Shown: positions 54,548 through 63,169 of the stretch, in pieces
Numbering within the stretch: the first letter of the stretch is position 1
Layout of the letters: each line of letters begins with the position of its first letter
Assembly: GCA_023404675.1 (NCBI GenBank)
Contig: JAEYAW010000031.1
Coordinates: forward strand, 434,001-498,000
DNA from: Pseudomonadota bacterium
GTDB taxonomy: Bacteria > Pseudomonadota > Alphaproteobacteria > Rhizobiales > Xanthobacteraceae
Reading direction: 5' to 3'
Length of the DNA stretch: 64,000 bases
The notes under the pieces: generated by a model
Seen by the model: the letters and a program-made list of their open reading frames with translations, nothing else
Databases searched by the model: none
What the model was told of the DNA's origin: nothing
Made by a program: the position numbers and the translations under genes

Positions 54548-55930
54548 ATGTCCACGTTCGATGATCCGTTCAATGCCGATCGTAAACTCAGTTCGTCCTG
54601 CTCCTGCGGCAAGCATGCCTCGCAGGCGGACCATGATGGCGAGGCTCTCGCCTTCCGCGCCGAGGCCATCGAGAGCGAGGACAAGCGCTACGAGAACGTC
54701 GTTGCCTCCGCCGTGATGCGGGCGATGTTTCCGAAGGATGTCGCGCGCCGCGCATTCCTGAAATCGGTCGGCGCATCGACCGCGCTCGCGGCCGTGTCCC
54801 AGTTCTTCCCGATCAAGACGGCGACGGAGGTGTTCGCGCAGGGCGGTGCGCCGGAGAAGAAGGACCTCAAGGTCGGCTTCATTCCGATCACCTGCGCCAC
54901 GCCGATCATCATGGCTGCGCCGATGGGCTTCTATTCCAAGCATGGCCTGAACGTCGAGGTCGTGAAAACCGCCGGCTGGGCGGTGATCCGCGACAAGACC
55001 ATGAACAAGGAATACGACGCCGCCCACATGCTGGCGCCGATGCCGATCGCGATCTCGCTCGGCCTCGGTGCGCAGGCGGTGCCGTTCACCGTGCCGGCAA
55101 TCGAGAACATCAACGGCCAGGGCATCACGCTGGCCATGAAGCACAAGGACAAGCGCGACCCGAAGGACTGGAAGGGCATGAAATTCGCCATTCCGTTCGA
55201 CTACTCAATGCACAACTACCTGCTGCGCTACTATCTCGCCGAGCATGGCCTCGATCCCGATACCGACGTGCAGCTCCGCTCGGTGCCGCCGCCGGAGATG
55301 GTCGCCAACCTGCGCGCCGACAACATCGACGGCTTCCTCGCGCCGGACAACATCTGCCAGCGCGCGATCTATGACGGTGTCGGATTCATGCACATCCTGT
55401 CGAAGGAAATCTGGGACGGGCATCCGTGCTGCTCATTCGCGGCCAGCCGCGAATTCATTACCCAGTCGCCGAACAGCTTCGCCGCGCTGACCCGCGCCAT
55501 CGTCGACGCCACGGCCTACGCCTCCAAGGAAGAGAACCGCAAGACCATCGCCGAAGCCATCGCGCCGGCGAACTACATCAATGCTCCGGTGACGGTGCTC
55601 GAACAGGTCCTGACCGGAACTTACGCGGACGGCCTCGGCGGGATCAAGAAGGATCCGAAGCGGGTCGATTTCGATCCGTTCCCCTGGCAGTCCTTCTCGG
55701 TGTGGATCCTCACCCAGATGAAGCGCTGGGGCCAGATCAAGGGCGACGTGGACTACAAGGCCGTGTCGGAGCAGGTCTTCCTTGCCACCGACACCGCCAA
55801 GGTGATGAAGGAGATGGGCCTGACGCCGCCGACGACAGCTTACAAGTCGGTCTCGATCATGGGCAAGACCTTCGATCCGTCGAAGCCCGACGAATACGTT
55901 GCCAGCTTCAAGATCAAGAAAGCATCGTAG
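54548..55930 (+). CDS. NrtA/CynA-like ABC substrate-binding protein with cysteine-rich N-terminal extension
   Basis: A 460-residue exported binding protein of the nitrate/cyanate/sulfonate class. It begins with about 60 residues before the twin-arginine signal (ARRAFLKSVGAS near residue 67), and this extension carries SCSCGKHAS and HD motifs that could bind metal or be processed away. The mature part starts after FAQGG and has the CmpA/NrtA fold (VGFIPITCATPIIMAAPMGFYSKHGL). The ATG at 54548 follows AGAAGGAGCGCGAG. First gene of the transporter-cynS operon. Cargo is taken to be cyanate from the cynS gene. Confidence 0.87.
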   Translation: MSTFDDPFNADRKLSSSCSCGKHASQADHDGEALAFRAEAIESEDKRYENVVASAVMRAMFPKDVARRAFLKSVGASTALAAVSQFFPIKTATEVFAQGGAPEKKDLKVGFIPITCATPIIMAAPMGFYSKHGLNVEVVKTAGWAVIRDKTMNKEYDAAHMLAPMPIAISLGLGAQAVPFTVPAIENINGQGITLAMKHKDKRDPKDWKGMKFAIPFDYSMHNYLLRYYLAEHGLDPDTDVQLRSVPPPEMVANLRADNIDGFLAPDNICQRAIYDGVGFMHILSKEIWDGHPCCSFAASREFITQSPNSFAALTRAIVDATAYASKEENRKTIAEAIAPANYINAPVTVLEQVLTGTYADGLGGIKKDPKRVDFDPFPWQSFSVWILTQMKRWGQIKGDVDYKAVSEQVFLATDTAKVMKEMGLTPPTTAYKSVSIMGKTFDPSKPDEYVASFKIKKAS

Positions 55931-55939
55931 TCAGTCCAT

Positions 55940-55979
55940 CGTCGTTCCGGGGCGCGCCGCAGCGCGGCCCGGAACGACG
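55940..55979. repeat. Long stem-loop between binding-protein and permease genes
   Basis: CGTCGTTCCGGGGCGCGC is followed by a near-perfect inverted copy ending CCCGGAACGACG, with a loop of about four bases. It resembles a dispersed palindrome of Bradyrhizobium-type genomes and sits where it would reduce expression of the downstream membrane gene relative to the binding protein. Confidence 0.6.
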
Positions 55980-56047
55980 GCCGCGACAGACCCGAAAGAT
56001 TCCCGGGACCGTCCCATGTGGGCGGCCGTGAGACAGCAAAGCCATCC

Positions 56048-56887
56048 ATGACCAGTTCGCTTACCTTTCGCGCGGCCATCGTCTCCATGGCGCTGTTCGC
56101 CGCCTTCATCGGCATCTGGTATATCGCCACAAGCGGCTCGGGTCCGACTGCGACGATGGATCCCGAATATGCCAAGCTGATGGGCGCGACCGCGACGCAG
56201 GGCAAATCGGCGATGCCCGGACCGTTCGAGGTCGGCGCGCAGTTGTGGGATCACCTCAAGCATCCGTTCTACGACAAAGGCCCCAACGACAAGGGCCTCG
56301 GCATTCAGCTCGGCTATTCCATCGGCCGCGTGATGGCCGGATACCTGATCGCGGTGATTGTCGCGATCCCGCTCGGCTTTCTGATCGGCATGTCGCCGCT
56401 GATGAGCCGCGCGCTCGATCCCTTCATCCAGGTGCTCAAGCCGATCTCGCCGCTGGCCTGGATGCCGCTGGCGCTCTACACAATCAAGGACTCCTCGATC
56501 TCGGCCATATTCGTGATCTTCATCTGCGCGATCTGGCCCATGCTGCTCAACACCGCATTCGGCGTCGCTTCGGTGCGAAAGGAGTGGATCAACGTCGCGC
56601 GCACGCTGGAAGTCGGAACGCTCCGGCGTGCCTTCACAGTGATCCTGCCGGCCGCCGCGCCGACCATCCTCACCGGCATGCGCATCTCCATCGGGATCGC
56701 GTGGCTCGTCATCGTCGCCGCTGAAATGCTCGTGGGCGGCACCGGCATCGGCTACTTCGTCTGGAACGAGTGGAACAATCTCTCGATCACCAACGTGATC
56801 ATCGCCATCCTCGTGATCGGCGTGGTCGGCATGCTGTTCGATCAGATGCTGGCGCGCGCCACCCGCCTCGTGACATTTCCGGAGTAG
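56048..56887 (+). CDS. NrtB/CynB-like ABC permease
   Basis: A 279-residue inner-membrane permease of the nitrate/taurine/cyanate type with about six membrane segments and the EAA-like loop (AAEMLVGGTGIGYFVWNEWNNL, and ARTLEVGTLRRAFTVILPAAAP). The ATG at 56048 is preferred to the GTG at 56018, although its ribosome-binding site is weak. It is followed two bases later by the ATPase gene. Confidence 0.9.
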   Translation: MTSSLTFRAAIVSMALFAAFIGIWYIATSGSGPTATMDPEYAKLMGATATQGKSAMPGPFEVGAQLWDHLKHPFYDKGPNDKGLGIQLGYSIGRVMAGYLIAVIVAIPLGFLIGMSPLMSRALDPFIQVLKPISPLAWMPLALYTIKDSSISAIFVIFICAIWPMLLNTAFGVASVRKEWINVARTLEVGTLRRAFTVILPAAAPTILTGMRISIGIAWLVIVAAEMLVGGTGIGYFVWNEWNNLSITNVIIAILVIGVVGMLFDQMLARATRLVTFPE

Positions 56888-56889
56888 CC

Positions 56890-57804
56890 ATGGCCCCCTT
56901 CATCTCCATCGAGGGAATTGCCCGCCGCTATCCGAAGAAAGGCGGCGGCGAGACCACCATCTTCGAGAACCTGTGGCTGTCACTGGATCGCGGCGAGTTC
57001 GGCTGCATCATCGGCCATTCCGGCTGCGGCAAGACCACCGTGCTCAACATTCTGGCCGGGCTCGACCAGCCGAGCGAGGGCACCGTGATCGTGGACAGCC
57101 AGGCGATCTCGGGCACCAGCCTCGACCGCGCCGTGATCTTCCAGAGCCACGCCCTGCTGCCGTGGCGCACCGTGCTCGGCAACGTCGCCTTCGCGGTGCG
57201 TTCCAAATGGCCGAAATGGCCGTCGGAGAAGATCAAGGAGCATGCGCGCAAGTTCATCGAGCTGGTCGGGCTTGGCGGCTCGGAAACCAAACATCCCTCC
57301 GAACTGTCCGGCGGCATGAAGCAGCGCGTCGGCATCGCGCGCGCGCTCTCGATCACGCCCAAGATCCTGCTGATGGACGAGCCGTTCTCCGCGCTCGACG
57401 CGCTGACGCGCGGCACGCTGCAGGACGAGGTGCGCCGCATCTGTCTCGAAACCGGACAGACCACGTTCATGATCACCCACGACGTGGACGAAGCGATCTA
57501 TCTTGCCGACAAGATTTTCCTGATGACCAACGGCCCCGGCGCGGTGCTGGCGGAAATCATCGAGAACCCGCTGCCGAAGGATCGCGACCGGCTCGATCTG
57601 CACCGCCATCCCTACTACTACGCCGTGCGCAACCACATCATCGATTTCCTGGTGAGCCGCAGCAAGACCTTTACCCAGACCGTGACCGGCCACGATCCGC
57701 GCAAGGTGCCGGTGGTGCGGCCGGGCCTTGGCGATCCGGCGCTTGTCCCGACAGCGACGACAACCGCTTCGGACCAGACACCGCTCTCGCGCGCGACCAA
57801 ATGA
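56890..57804 (+). CDS. NrtD/CynD-like ABC ATPase
   Basis: A 304-residue ATPase with Walker A GHSGCGKTT, signature LSGGMKQR, and Walker B LLMDEPFSALD. A tail of about 40 residues after the ATPase domain is variable and Thr/Ala-rich. It belongs to the nitrate/sulfonate/cyanate importer family and would energise the preceding permease. The longer open frame from 56770 is in another frame of the permease. Confidence 0.92.
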   Translation: MAPFISIEGIARRYPKKGGGETTIFENLWLSLDRGEFGCIIGHSGCGKTTVLNILAGLDQPSEGTVIVDSQAISGTSLDRAVIFQSHALLPWRTVLGNVAFAVRSKWPKWPSEKIKEHARKFIELVGLGGSETKHPSELSGGMKQRVGIARALSITPKILLMDEPFSALDALTRGTLQDEVRRICLETGQTTFMITHDVDEAIYLADKIFLMTNGPGAVLAEIIENPLPKDRDRLDLHRHPYYYAVRNHIIDFLVSRSKTFTQTVTGHDPRKVPVVRPGLGDPALVPTATTTASDQTPLSRATK

Positions 57805-57849
57805 CCGCGGGCTGAAACCCATCCCATCCTTTAGTGAAGGAGACGTCCC

Positions 57850-58332
57850 ATGAAACGCGAAGACCTCACCGAGAAGCTGCTCGACATCAAACGCGAGAAC
57901 GGCTGGACCTGGAAACATATCTGCGAAAAAATCGGCGGCTATTCCGACGTCCTCATCGTCGGTGCAATTCTCGGCCAGATGAAGCTCACCAAGCCGCAGG
58001 CCGCCAACGCCGCCGAACTGTTCGGCCTCACCAAGGCCGAGACGGCGATGCTGAACGAGACACCGATGCGTGGCAGCCCGATGCCGCCGACCGACCCGCT
58101 GATCTACCGCTTCTACGAATTGGTGATGGTCAACGGTCCGGCATGGAAGGCGCTGATCGAAGAGGAGTACGGCGACGGCATCATGTCGGCGATCGACTTC
58201 GACATGGTGATGGAGCGGCTGCCCAATCCGAAGGGCGATCGCGTCAAGATCACCATGTCGGGCAAGTTCCTCCCCTACAAGTATTACGGCGCCAGCGGCA
58301 ACGTTCCGGAATACGGCTTCAAGGAGAGCTGA
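57850..58332 (+). CDS. cynS: Cyanase (cyanate hydratase)
   Basis: A 160-residue enzyme that converts cyanate and bicarbonate to ammonia and carbon dioxide. The catalytic trio of the family is at Arg87, Glu90 and Ser113 (YRFYE and IMSAID), with the same spacing as in E. coli. A helical N-terminal domain precedes the catalytic one. GAAGGAGACGTCCC gives a strong ribosome-binding site. It is the last gene of the transporter operon, and a hairpin terminator follows. Confidence 0.97.
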   Translation: MKREDLTEKLLDIKRENGWTWKHICEKIGGYSDVLIVGAILGQMKLTKPQAANAAELFGLTKAETAMLNETPMRGSPMPPTDPLIYRFYELVMVNGPAWKALIEEEYGDGIMSAIDFDMVMERLPNPKGDRVKITMSGKFLPYKYYGASGNVPEYGFKES

Positions 58333-58377
58333 GCCGGCCTGACCGCACAGGTGGTCTTCAGACGCAAGCTCCGGTCG

Positions 58378-58399
58378 TGCCCGCGCCATGGCGCGGGCA
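58378..58399 (+). terminator. Perfect 22-bp palindrome, likely terminator of cynS
   Basis: TGCCCGCGCCATGGCGCGGGCA, followed by TGTTTATTTC. The loop must open a few central pairs; the T tract is moderate. Confidence 0.6.
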
Positions 58400-58615
58400 T
58401 GTTTATTTCGCGGGACAGGCCCTTTGACGGGACCCGCCGGTTCCCAATGAGATTTGGCGGAACCCGTTGAAATTTTTGAGTTACCGTGGTCCAGCGACGC
58501 TTGATAATCGGCGGCACATCAACAAAAATGTGCTGGTATTTCCGGCTGGAATTTCGCGGCCTTTCGCGAAGCCTTCCCAATCCAGCCCTTCCGCCTGATC
58601 GAGGCAAGTGCCCGC

Positions 58616-60394
58616 ATGATTTCAATTCCTACCCTGGCCGACCTTCGGGCCTGCCGGCCCGAAGATAATGTCCGCGCGACCTACGACCGTATCCGCACAT
58701 TTTGCGATCCAGCCCTGTTCATCACGCTGCGGGACGAAGCGGACGTGCTGGCCGAGGCGGCCCGCCTGCCGGAGGGTAATCCGCACCAGCTCCCGCTGTT
58801 CGGAATCCCGGTTGCCGTGAAGGACAACATCGACGTCGCCGGACTTCGCACGACCGCGGCCTGCCCCGCCTACGCCTATGTCGCGCGGCAGGATGCCACG
58901 GCTGTCGCGCGCCTGCGCGCCGCCGGAGCCATTGTCATCGGCAAGACCAATCTCGACCAGTTCGCGACCGGCCTCGTCGGGGTGCGTTCGCCCTATGGCA
59001 TTCCGCGCAATCCCATCAAGCCGGACCTGATCCCGGGCGGCTCCAGCTCGGGCTCGGCGACAGCCGTGTCTGCCGGGATCGTTCCCATCTCGCTGGGTAC
59101 CGATACGGCCGGTTCGGGCCGCGTTCCGGCCATGCTGAACAACATCGTCGGGTTGAAGCCGTCACTGGGTCTTGTCTCCACGCGCGGCGTGGTACCCGCC
59201 TGCCGCACGCTCGACTGCATTTCGATCTTCGCCCTGTCGGTGGACGATGCCGCCTGCGTGCTCGACGTGATCGGCGAGTGGGACGCGGACGATCCCTATT
59301 CGCGCCATCGCAAGGTCCTCGCGCCCGGCGCGTTTCCACCCGGACTGCGGCTCGGCGTGCCGAGACCCGGACAATTGAAATTCTTCGACGACCACCTTGC
59401 CGAAGCCGCCCATGAGGCCGCGCTGGCGCGCCTTGAGAAACTCGGCGCCAAGCTCGTGCCGTTCGACATCGAGCCCTATTACGAGACGGCGCGCCTTCTC
59501 TATGAGGGACCGTGGGTCGCCGAACGCTATCTCGTCGCGAAGGACCTGATTGCCCGCGATCCGGCCGCGCTGCATCCGGTGACGCTGGCGATCACGCAGA
59601 ACGGCGCGAAGCCGAGCGCGGCCGATACATTCGCCGCGCTCTACCGCCTGCAGGCGCTGCGTCGCGTTCACGAACAGACCTTCCAGAGCATCGACGCGAT
59701 GGTGCTTCCGACCGCGCCGACCGCCTACACCGTCGATCAGGTGATCGCCAATCCGATCGAGTTCAACAGCCGGCTCGGCACCTATACCAACTTCGTCAAC
59801 CTGCTCGACATGAGCGGTCTCGCCATCCCCGCCGCGATGCGCGATGACGGCATCCCGTATGGCATCACGCTGCTCGCCCGGGGCGGCGAGGACGCGCTGC
59901 TCGCCAGCATCGGCCGTGTTTTCCATGCGGACACGGGGCTGAAGGCCGGTGCCACGGGCCTGCCCCTGCCCCCACTCGCCCCGCGCGTGCCCGAGCCCCG
60001 CGGCGACGAGATCCCGCTCGTGGTGGTTGGCGCACATCTGTCGGGCATGGCGCTGAACCACGAGATGCTCGCGCTCGGCGCGCGCCTGATCGCGGCGACG
60101 CAAACGACGCCGGACTACAAGCTCTACGCGCTTGCCGGCGGACCACCGGCCCGGCCGGGCATGGTGCGCGTCGGTGACGGCGAAGGAACAGCGATCGCAG
60201 TGGAGGTGTGGGGGCTCACGCCGGATTCGTTCGGCCGCTTTGTCGCGAGCATTCCCGCGCCGCTGTCCATCGGCACCGTCAGGCTCGCGGATGGCCAGAT
60301 GGCAAAGGGCTTTCTTGCCGAGCCCGCGGGTCTGGACGGCGCGCGGGACATCTCCTCGCTCGGAGGCTGGCGCGCCTACGTGGCGGCGAAATAG
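58616..60394 (+). CDS. atzF: Allophanate hydrolase
   Basis: A 592-residue amidase-family enzyme that hydrolyses allophanate (urea-1-carboxylate) to ammonia and carbon dioxide, the last step of cyanuric acid and urea-amidolyase pathways. The amidase Ser-Ser-Lys triad is visible: Lys69 (VAVKDNID), Ser143/144 in GGSSSGSA and the nucleophile Ser167 in AGSGRVPA. A C-terminal domain (about 470-592) with VEVWGLTPDSFGRFVASIPAPLSIG is the AtzF/DUR1-type extension, so this is not a plain amidase. The ATG at 58616 follows GAGG 11-14 bases earlier. It is opposite in direction to the GntR-atzHEG genes and could serve them. Confidence 0.92.
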   Translation: MISIPTLADLRACRPEDNVRATYDRIRTFCDPALFITLRDEADVLAEAARLPEGNPHQLPLFGIPVAVKDNIDVAGLRTTAACPAYAYVARQDATAVARLRAAGAIVIGKTNLDQFATGLVGVRSPYGIPRNPIKPDLIPGGSSSGSATAVSAGIVPISLGTDTAGSGRVPAMLNNIVGLKPSLGLVSTRGVVPACRTLDCISIFALSVDDAACVLDVIGEWDADDPYSRHRKVLAPGAFPPGLRLGVPRPGQLKFFDDHLAEAAHEAALARLEKLGAKLVPFDIEPYYETARLLYEGPWVAERYLVAKDLIARDPAALHPVTLAITQNGAKPSAADTFAALYRLQALRRVHEQTFQSIDAMVLPTAPTAYTVDQVIANPIEFNSRLGTYTNFVNLLDMSGLAIPAAMRDDGIPYGITLLARGGEDALLASIGRVFHADTGLKAGATGLPLPPLAPRVPEPRGDEIPLVVVGAHLSGMALNHEMLALGARLIAATQTTPDYKLYALAGGPPARPGMVRVGDGEGTAIAVEVWGLTPDSFGRFVASIPAPLSIGTVRLADGQMAKGFLAEPAGLDGARDISSLGGWRAYVAAK

Positions 60395-60402
60395 GCTCGC
60401 CT

Positions 60403-60435
60403 GAAGTCTGTTTCGACGTCTCCGAAACAGACTTC
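60403..60435. terminator. 13-bp stem-loop between atzF and the GntR gene
   Basis: GAAGTCTGTTTCG (60403-60415) pairs with CGAAACAGACTTC (60423-60435). It lies just after the atzF stop in the convergent gap. There is no T tract, and it resembles a dispersed repeat (the following GAGCATGATTTGTCTGAAA is typical). Confidence 0.5.
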
Positions 60436-60485
60436 ACGACCGAGCATGATTTGTCTGAAAGCAGCCCCGCTTTTCGGAACGGGCT

Positions 60486-61184
60486 CTACCGCTTCTCGGC
60501 GTAAAGCTCGTATTCGCCGCCGACCGTGAGGATGTGGTCGCGCATCGCCGTCGCCGCCTCGGCGCGATCCCCGCGCAGGATGGCGTTGACCACCCGGTCG
60601 TGCTCGGCATGCGATTTACCCAGACGGCCGAGATTGCGAAACTGGGCACGGCGGAACGGCTGCACCCGCACCCGCGTCGCCCGCGTGACCTCGGCGATGT
60701 AGGTGTTGTGCGTGCCATCATAAATCGCGTTGTGGAACTGCTCGTTGCGCTCGTGGAACAGTTCGGGATTTCCCTCGTGGCTGAGCATGCGCAATTCGCC
60801 GTGCAGCGCTTCGAGCATCTGGCGCTCGACGGCCGTCATGCGCACCGCGGCGAGCCCGGCGCACAGCGCCTCGAACTCGGCCATCGCCTCGAACATGGAA
60901 TCCAGTTGCTCGATGGTCGGCCGCGCCACCACTGCGCCACGATGCGCCCTGATGTCGACGAGTCCGCTCGCCGACAATTGCCGCAACGCCTCGCGAACCG
61001 GCGTGCGCGACACCTCGAACCGTCGCGCAACTTCGGTCTCGTCCAACGGCGCGCCGGGCAGCAGACGGCCGGTCACGATGTCGTCCGCGAGTTGCCGGCG
61101 CAGTTCCTCGGCGAGCGTCGGTTTCGACGTTCCCGCCGTCCCCCGCTCAGGCAACCGGGCCGAAGCGGCAGGCACCTCGCTCAT
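60486..61184 (-). CDS. GntR family regulator (FCD subfamily)
   Basis: A 232-residue regulator. The N-terminal winged helix is LRRQLADDIVTGRLLPGAPLDETEVARRFEVSRTPVREALRQL (about 26-70), and the C-terminal FCD domain has the metal-binding Asp/His set (for example in FHNAIYDGTHN and HAEHDRVVNAI). It begins at an ATGA overlap with atzH and is the last gene of that operon, so it may control it. Ligand unknown. Confidence 0.9.
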   Translation of the reverse strand: MSEVPAASARLPERGTAGTSKPTLAEELRRQLADDIVTGRLLPGAPLDETEVARRFEVSRTPVREALRQLSASGLVDIRAHRGAVVARPTIEQLDSMFEAMAEFEALCAGLAAVRMTAVERQMLEALHGELRMLSHEGNPELFHERNEQFHNAIYDGTHNTYIAEVTRATRVRVQPFRRAQFRNLGRLGKSHAEHDRVVNAILRGDRAEAATAMRDHILTVGGEYELYAEKR

Positions 61185-61579
61185 CCTCTTGCCTCCGGCG
61201 CTTCGTCAATGACGCTGACATGCGCGGCAACGATGCGCCAGCCTTCGGGGAATTTGACCCAAGTCTGCATCTGGCGCCCGACCTTGCCGGGAGCGGTCTC
61301 ACGATAAAACAGCGTGGACGCCACAGCCATGTCGCGGCCGTACGCCGTGACAAGCGTGCGCGCGAGCCTGCGCATCAGACCGGCGGGAGAGCGCGCGGCC
61401 CGAAATCCCTTGATCGCGTCATAGCCATAGAGATTTTCGCCGCCGCCGTAGCGCAGCGTGCGCGGATCGTCACGAAAAAGCTCGTCCAGCACCGCGACAT
61501 CATTGCTGACGAGCGCCTGTTCGTAACGCGCGAACGCCTCCGAGACCTCGGCGACGACGTCGGGAAGATCAACCTGCAT
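61181..61579 (-). CDS. AtzH/HpxZ-like SnoaL-fold protein
   Basis: A 132-residue protein of the cystatin-like NTF2/SnoaL fold (DUF3225 group), which accompanies AtzE or HpxY amidases. AtzH has been found to act on 1,3-dicarboxyurea in the cyanuric acid pathway; HpxZ is linked with oxalurate. Seen here: LFRDDPRTLRYGGGENLYGYDAIKGFRAAR and a final beta sheet QMQTWVKFPEGWRIVAAHVSVID. It lies three bases downstream of atzE. The exact substrate is uncertain. Confidence 0.82.
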   Translation of the reverse strand: MQVDLPDVVAEVSEAFARYEQALVSNDVAVLDELFRDDPRTLRYGGGENLYGYDAIKGFRAARSPAGLMRRLARTLVTAYGRDMAVASTLFYRETAPGKVGRQMQTWVKFPEGWRIVAAHVSVIDEAPEARG

Positions 61580-61582
61580 TCC

Positions 61583-62959
61583 TTACAATCCCACTGGCCG
61601 CGGCGCAGCCGCGACACCTGCAACTTCCAATGCGCGCGCGACACGCAGAGCCACGTCTTCGCGCCATGGCGCGGCGATGATCTGCACGCCGATCGGCATC
61701 GGCGACAGCGGCACCGGAGCCGCCACCACCGGCAGACCGATGAAGGAAATCGGCTGCGTGAAGATGCCGATATTGGCGCGCACCGGGAGTTCGACTCCAT
61801 CGAGCACGAACGTTCCCTGCCCGATCTTCGGCGCGGCGCAGGGCGTCGCCGGCGCGAGGATGACGTCGACGCTCTCGAACAGCTCCAGCACGCGCGCGCG
61901 ATACCATCGCCGGAACTTCTGCGCCCGGTCCACCAACGGCGCGGGGATCATCGCGCCCGCGATCAGCCGGTCGCGCACGGCCGGATCGAAATCGTCCGGC
62001 TGGCTGCGGAGCCGGTCGAGATGCAGCGAAGCCCCCTCGACGGTGGTGATGACATAGGCCGCTGCGCGTGCCCGCGCGGCTTCCGGAATGTCCACCTCGC
62101 GCGTCGCGCCAAGCGCCGACGCCACGCGCGCAACCGCATCGCGCGCTTGGTCGAACTGCTGCGCCTTGAAGTAGCCGCCCGCGACCGCGATGCGCAGCCC
62201 GTCGATACCCGCGTCGAGCGACGGCGTCGCCGGCTCGGGCGCGCGCGTCGTGCACGCGGCATCGGCCGGATCGGCGCCCTGCATCACGTCGTAGGACAGC
62301 GCCAGATCGCGCACGCTGCGCGCGAAAGGCCCCAGATGATCGAAGCTTGCCACGAACGGAAACGAACGCGCCCGCGACAGCCGGCCATAGGTCGGCTTCA
62401 GTCCGAAGATGCCGCAGAACGACGACGGCACCCGGATCGAACCGTTGGTGTCCGAGCCGAGCGCCAACGGCACGAGGCCGCCGGCGACCGCGCCGCCCGA
62501 GCCGCCGGACGAACCGCCCGTCATGCGCGAGGGATCGTGCGGATTGCGCGAGGGGCCGTCGTGGATGTTCTCGCCGGTGAAGTCGTAGGCGTATTCGCCC
62601 ATGTTCAGCGCGCCGACCAGGATCGCGCCCGCCGCCTCCAGCCGCTCGATCAGCGTGGCGTCGCGCGGCGCGGGCGGAAAGCTGCGGTTGATGAGGGAGC
62701 CGGCGCGGGTCGGAAGGCCCTGCACGTCGAACAGGTTCTTCACCGCGAACGGCACGCCCGCGAGCGGGCCGGCTTTTTGCCCCGACGCGATGGCCGCGTC
62801 CAGCTCGGCCGCCTTCGCGCGTGCGCGATCCGCCACGACATCGATAAATGCGTTCAGCGTTCCGTCATGCGCGGCGATCCGGCCGAGGCTTGCCTCGACC
62901 GCGGCTGTCGCCGACAGCTTCCTGTCCACTACCGCCGATGCGATAGCGGACGCGCTCAT
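61583..62959 (-). CDS. AtzE/HpxY-family amidase
   Basis: A 458-residue amidase. AtzE hydrolyses 1-carboxybiuret; close homologues (HpxY) belong to oxalurate/ureide pathways. The amidase motifs GGSSGGSGGAV, GSDTNGSIRVP and FAVKNLFD give the Ser-Ser-Lys triad. The ATG at 62959 gives a length near that of AtzE; an upstream GTG at 62992 overlapping atzG is an alternative. It sits between atzG and atzH, the order known for these complexes. Which of the two pathways it serves cannot be told from sequence alone. Confidence 0.85.
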   Translation of the reverse strand: MSASAIASAVVDRKLSATAAVEASLGRIAAHDGTLNAFIDVVADRARAKAAELDAAIASGQKAGPLAGVPFAVKNLFDVQGLPTRAGSLINRSFPPAPRDATLIERLEAAGAILVGALNMGEYAYDFTGENIHDGPSRNPHDPSRMTGGSSGGSGGAVAGGLVPLALGSDTNGSIRVPSSFCGIFGLKPTYGRLSRARSFPFVASFDHLGPFARSVRDLALSYDVMQGADPADAACTTRAPEPATPSLDAGIDGLRIAVAGGYFKAQQFDQARDAVARVASALGATREVDIPEAARARAAAYVITTVEGASLHLDRLRSQPDDFDPAVRDRLIAGAMIPAPLVDRAQKFRRWYRARVLELFESVDVILAPATPCAAPKIGQGTFVLDGVELPVRANIGIFTQPISFIGLPVVAAPVPLSPMPIGVQIIAAPWREDVALRVARALEVAGVAAAPRPVGL

Positions 62960-62975
62960 CCATCCCGGATCTGTA

Positions 62976-63161
62976 TCAAGCTGCGAAGACACAGGCGGGC
63001 TCTATGTCGTCGGGCAAGGGGAACTCGTCGACCAGACGCGCGAGACGCAGGCTGACCGCGAGATTGGCCCGCACGGCGGGGCGCCAGTCATCCTCCACCC
63101 GCAGGTCGAGAGCCGTGGCGACGGCGTCGATGTATGCGTCGAGCGGCTCGGAGCCGGCCAT
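62976..63161 (-). CDS. AtzG/HpxX-like small amidase partner
   Basis: A 61-residue, mostly helical protein that binds and stabilises AtzE-type amidases (DUF4089; similar to GatC in glutamyl-tRNA amidotransferase). The ATG at 63161 has GAGGGTGATC upstream; a TTG overlapping the ABC ATPase stop (TTGA) is in frame four codons earlier. It is immediately before atzE. Small size and helical pattern (YIDAVATALDLRVEDDW) fit the family. Confidence 0.82.
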   Translation of the reverse strand: MAGSEPLDAYIDAVATALDLRVEDDWRPAVRANLAVSLRLARLVDEFPLPDDIEPACVFAA

Positions 63162-63169
63162 GATCACCC

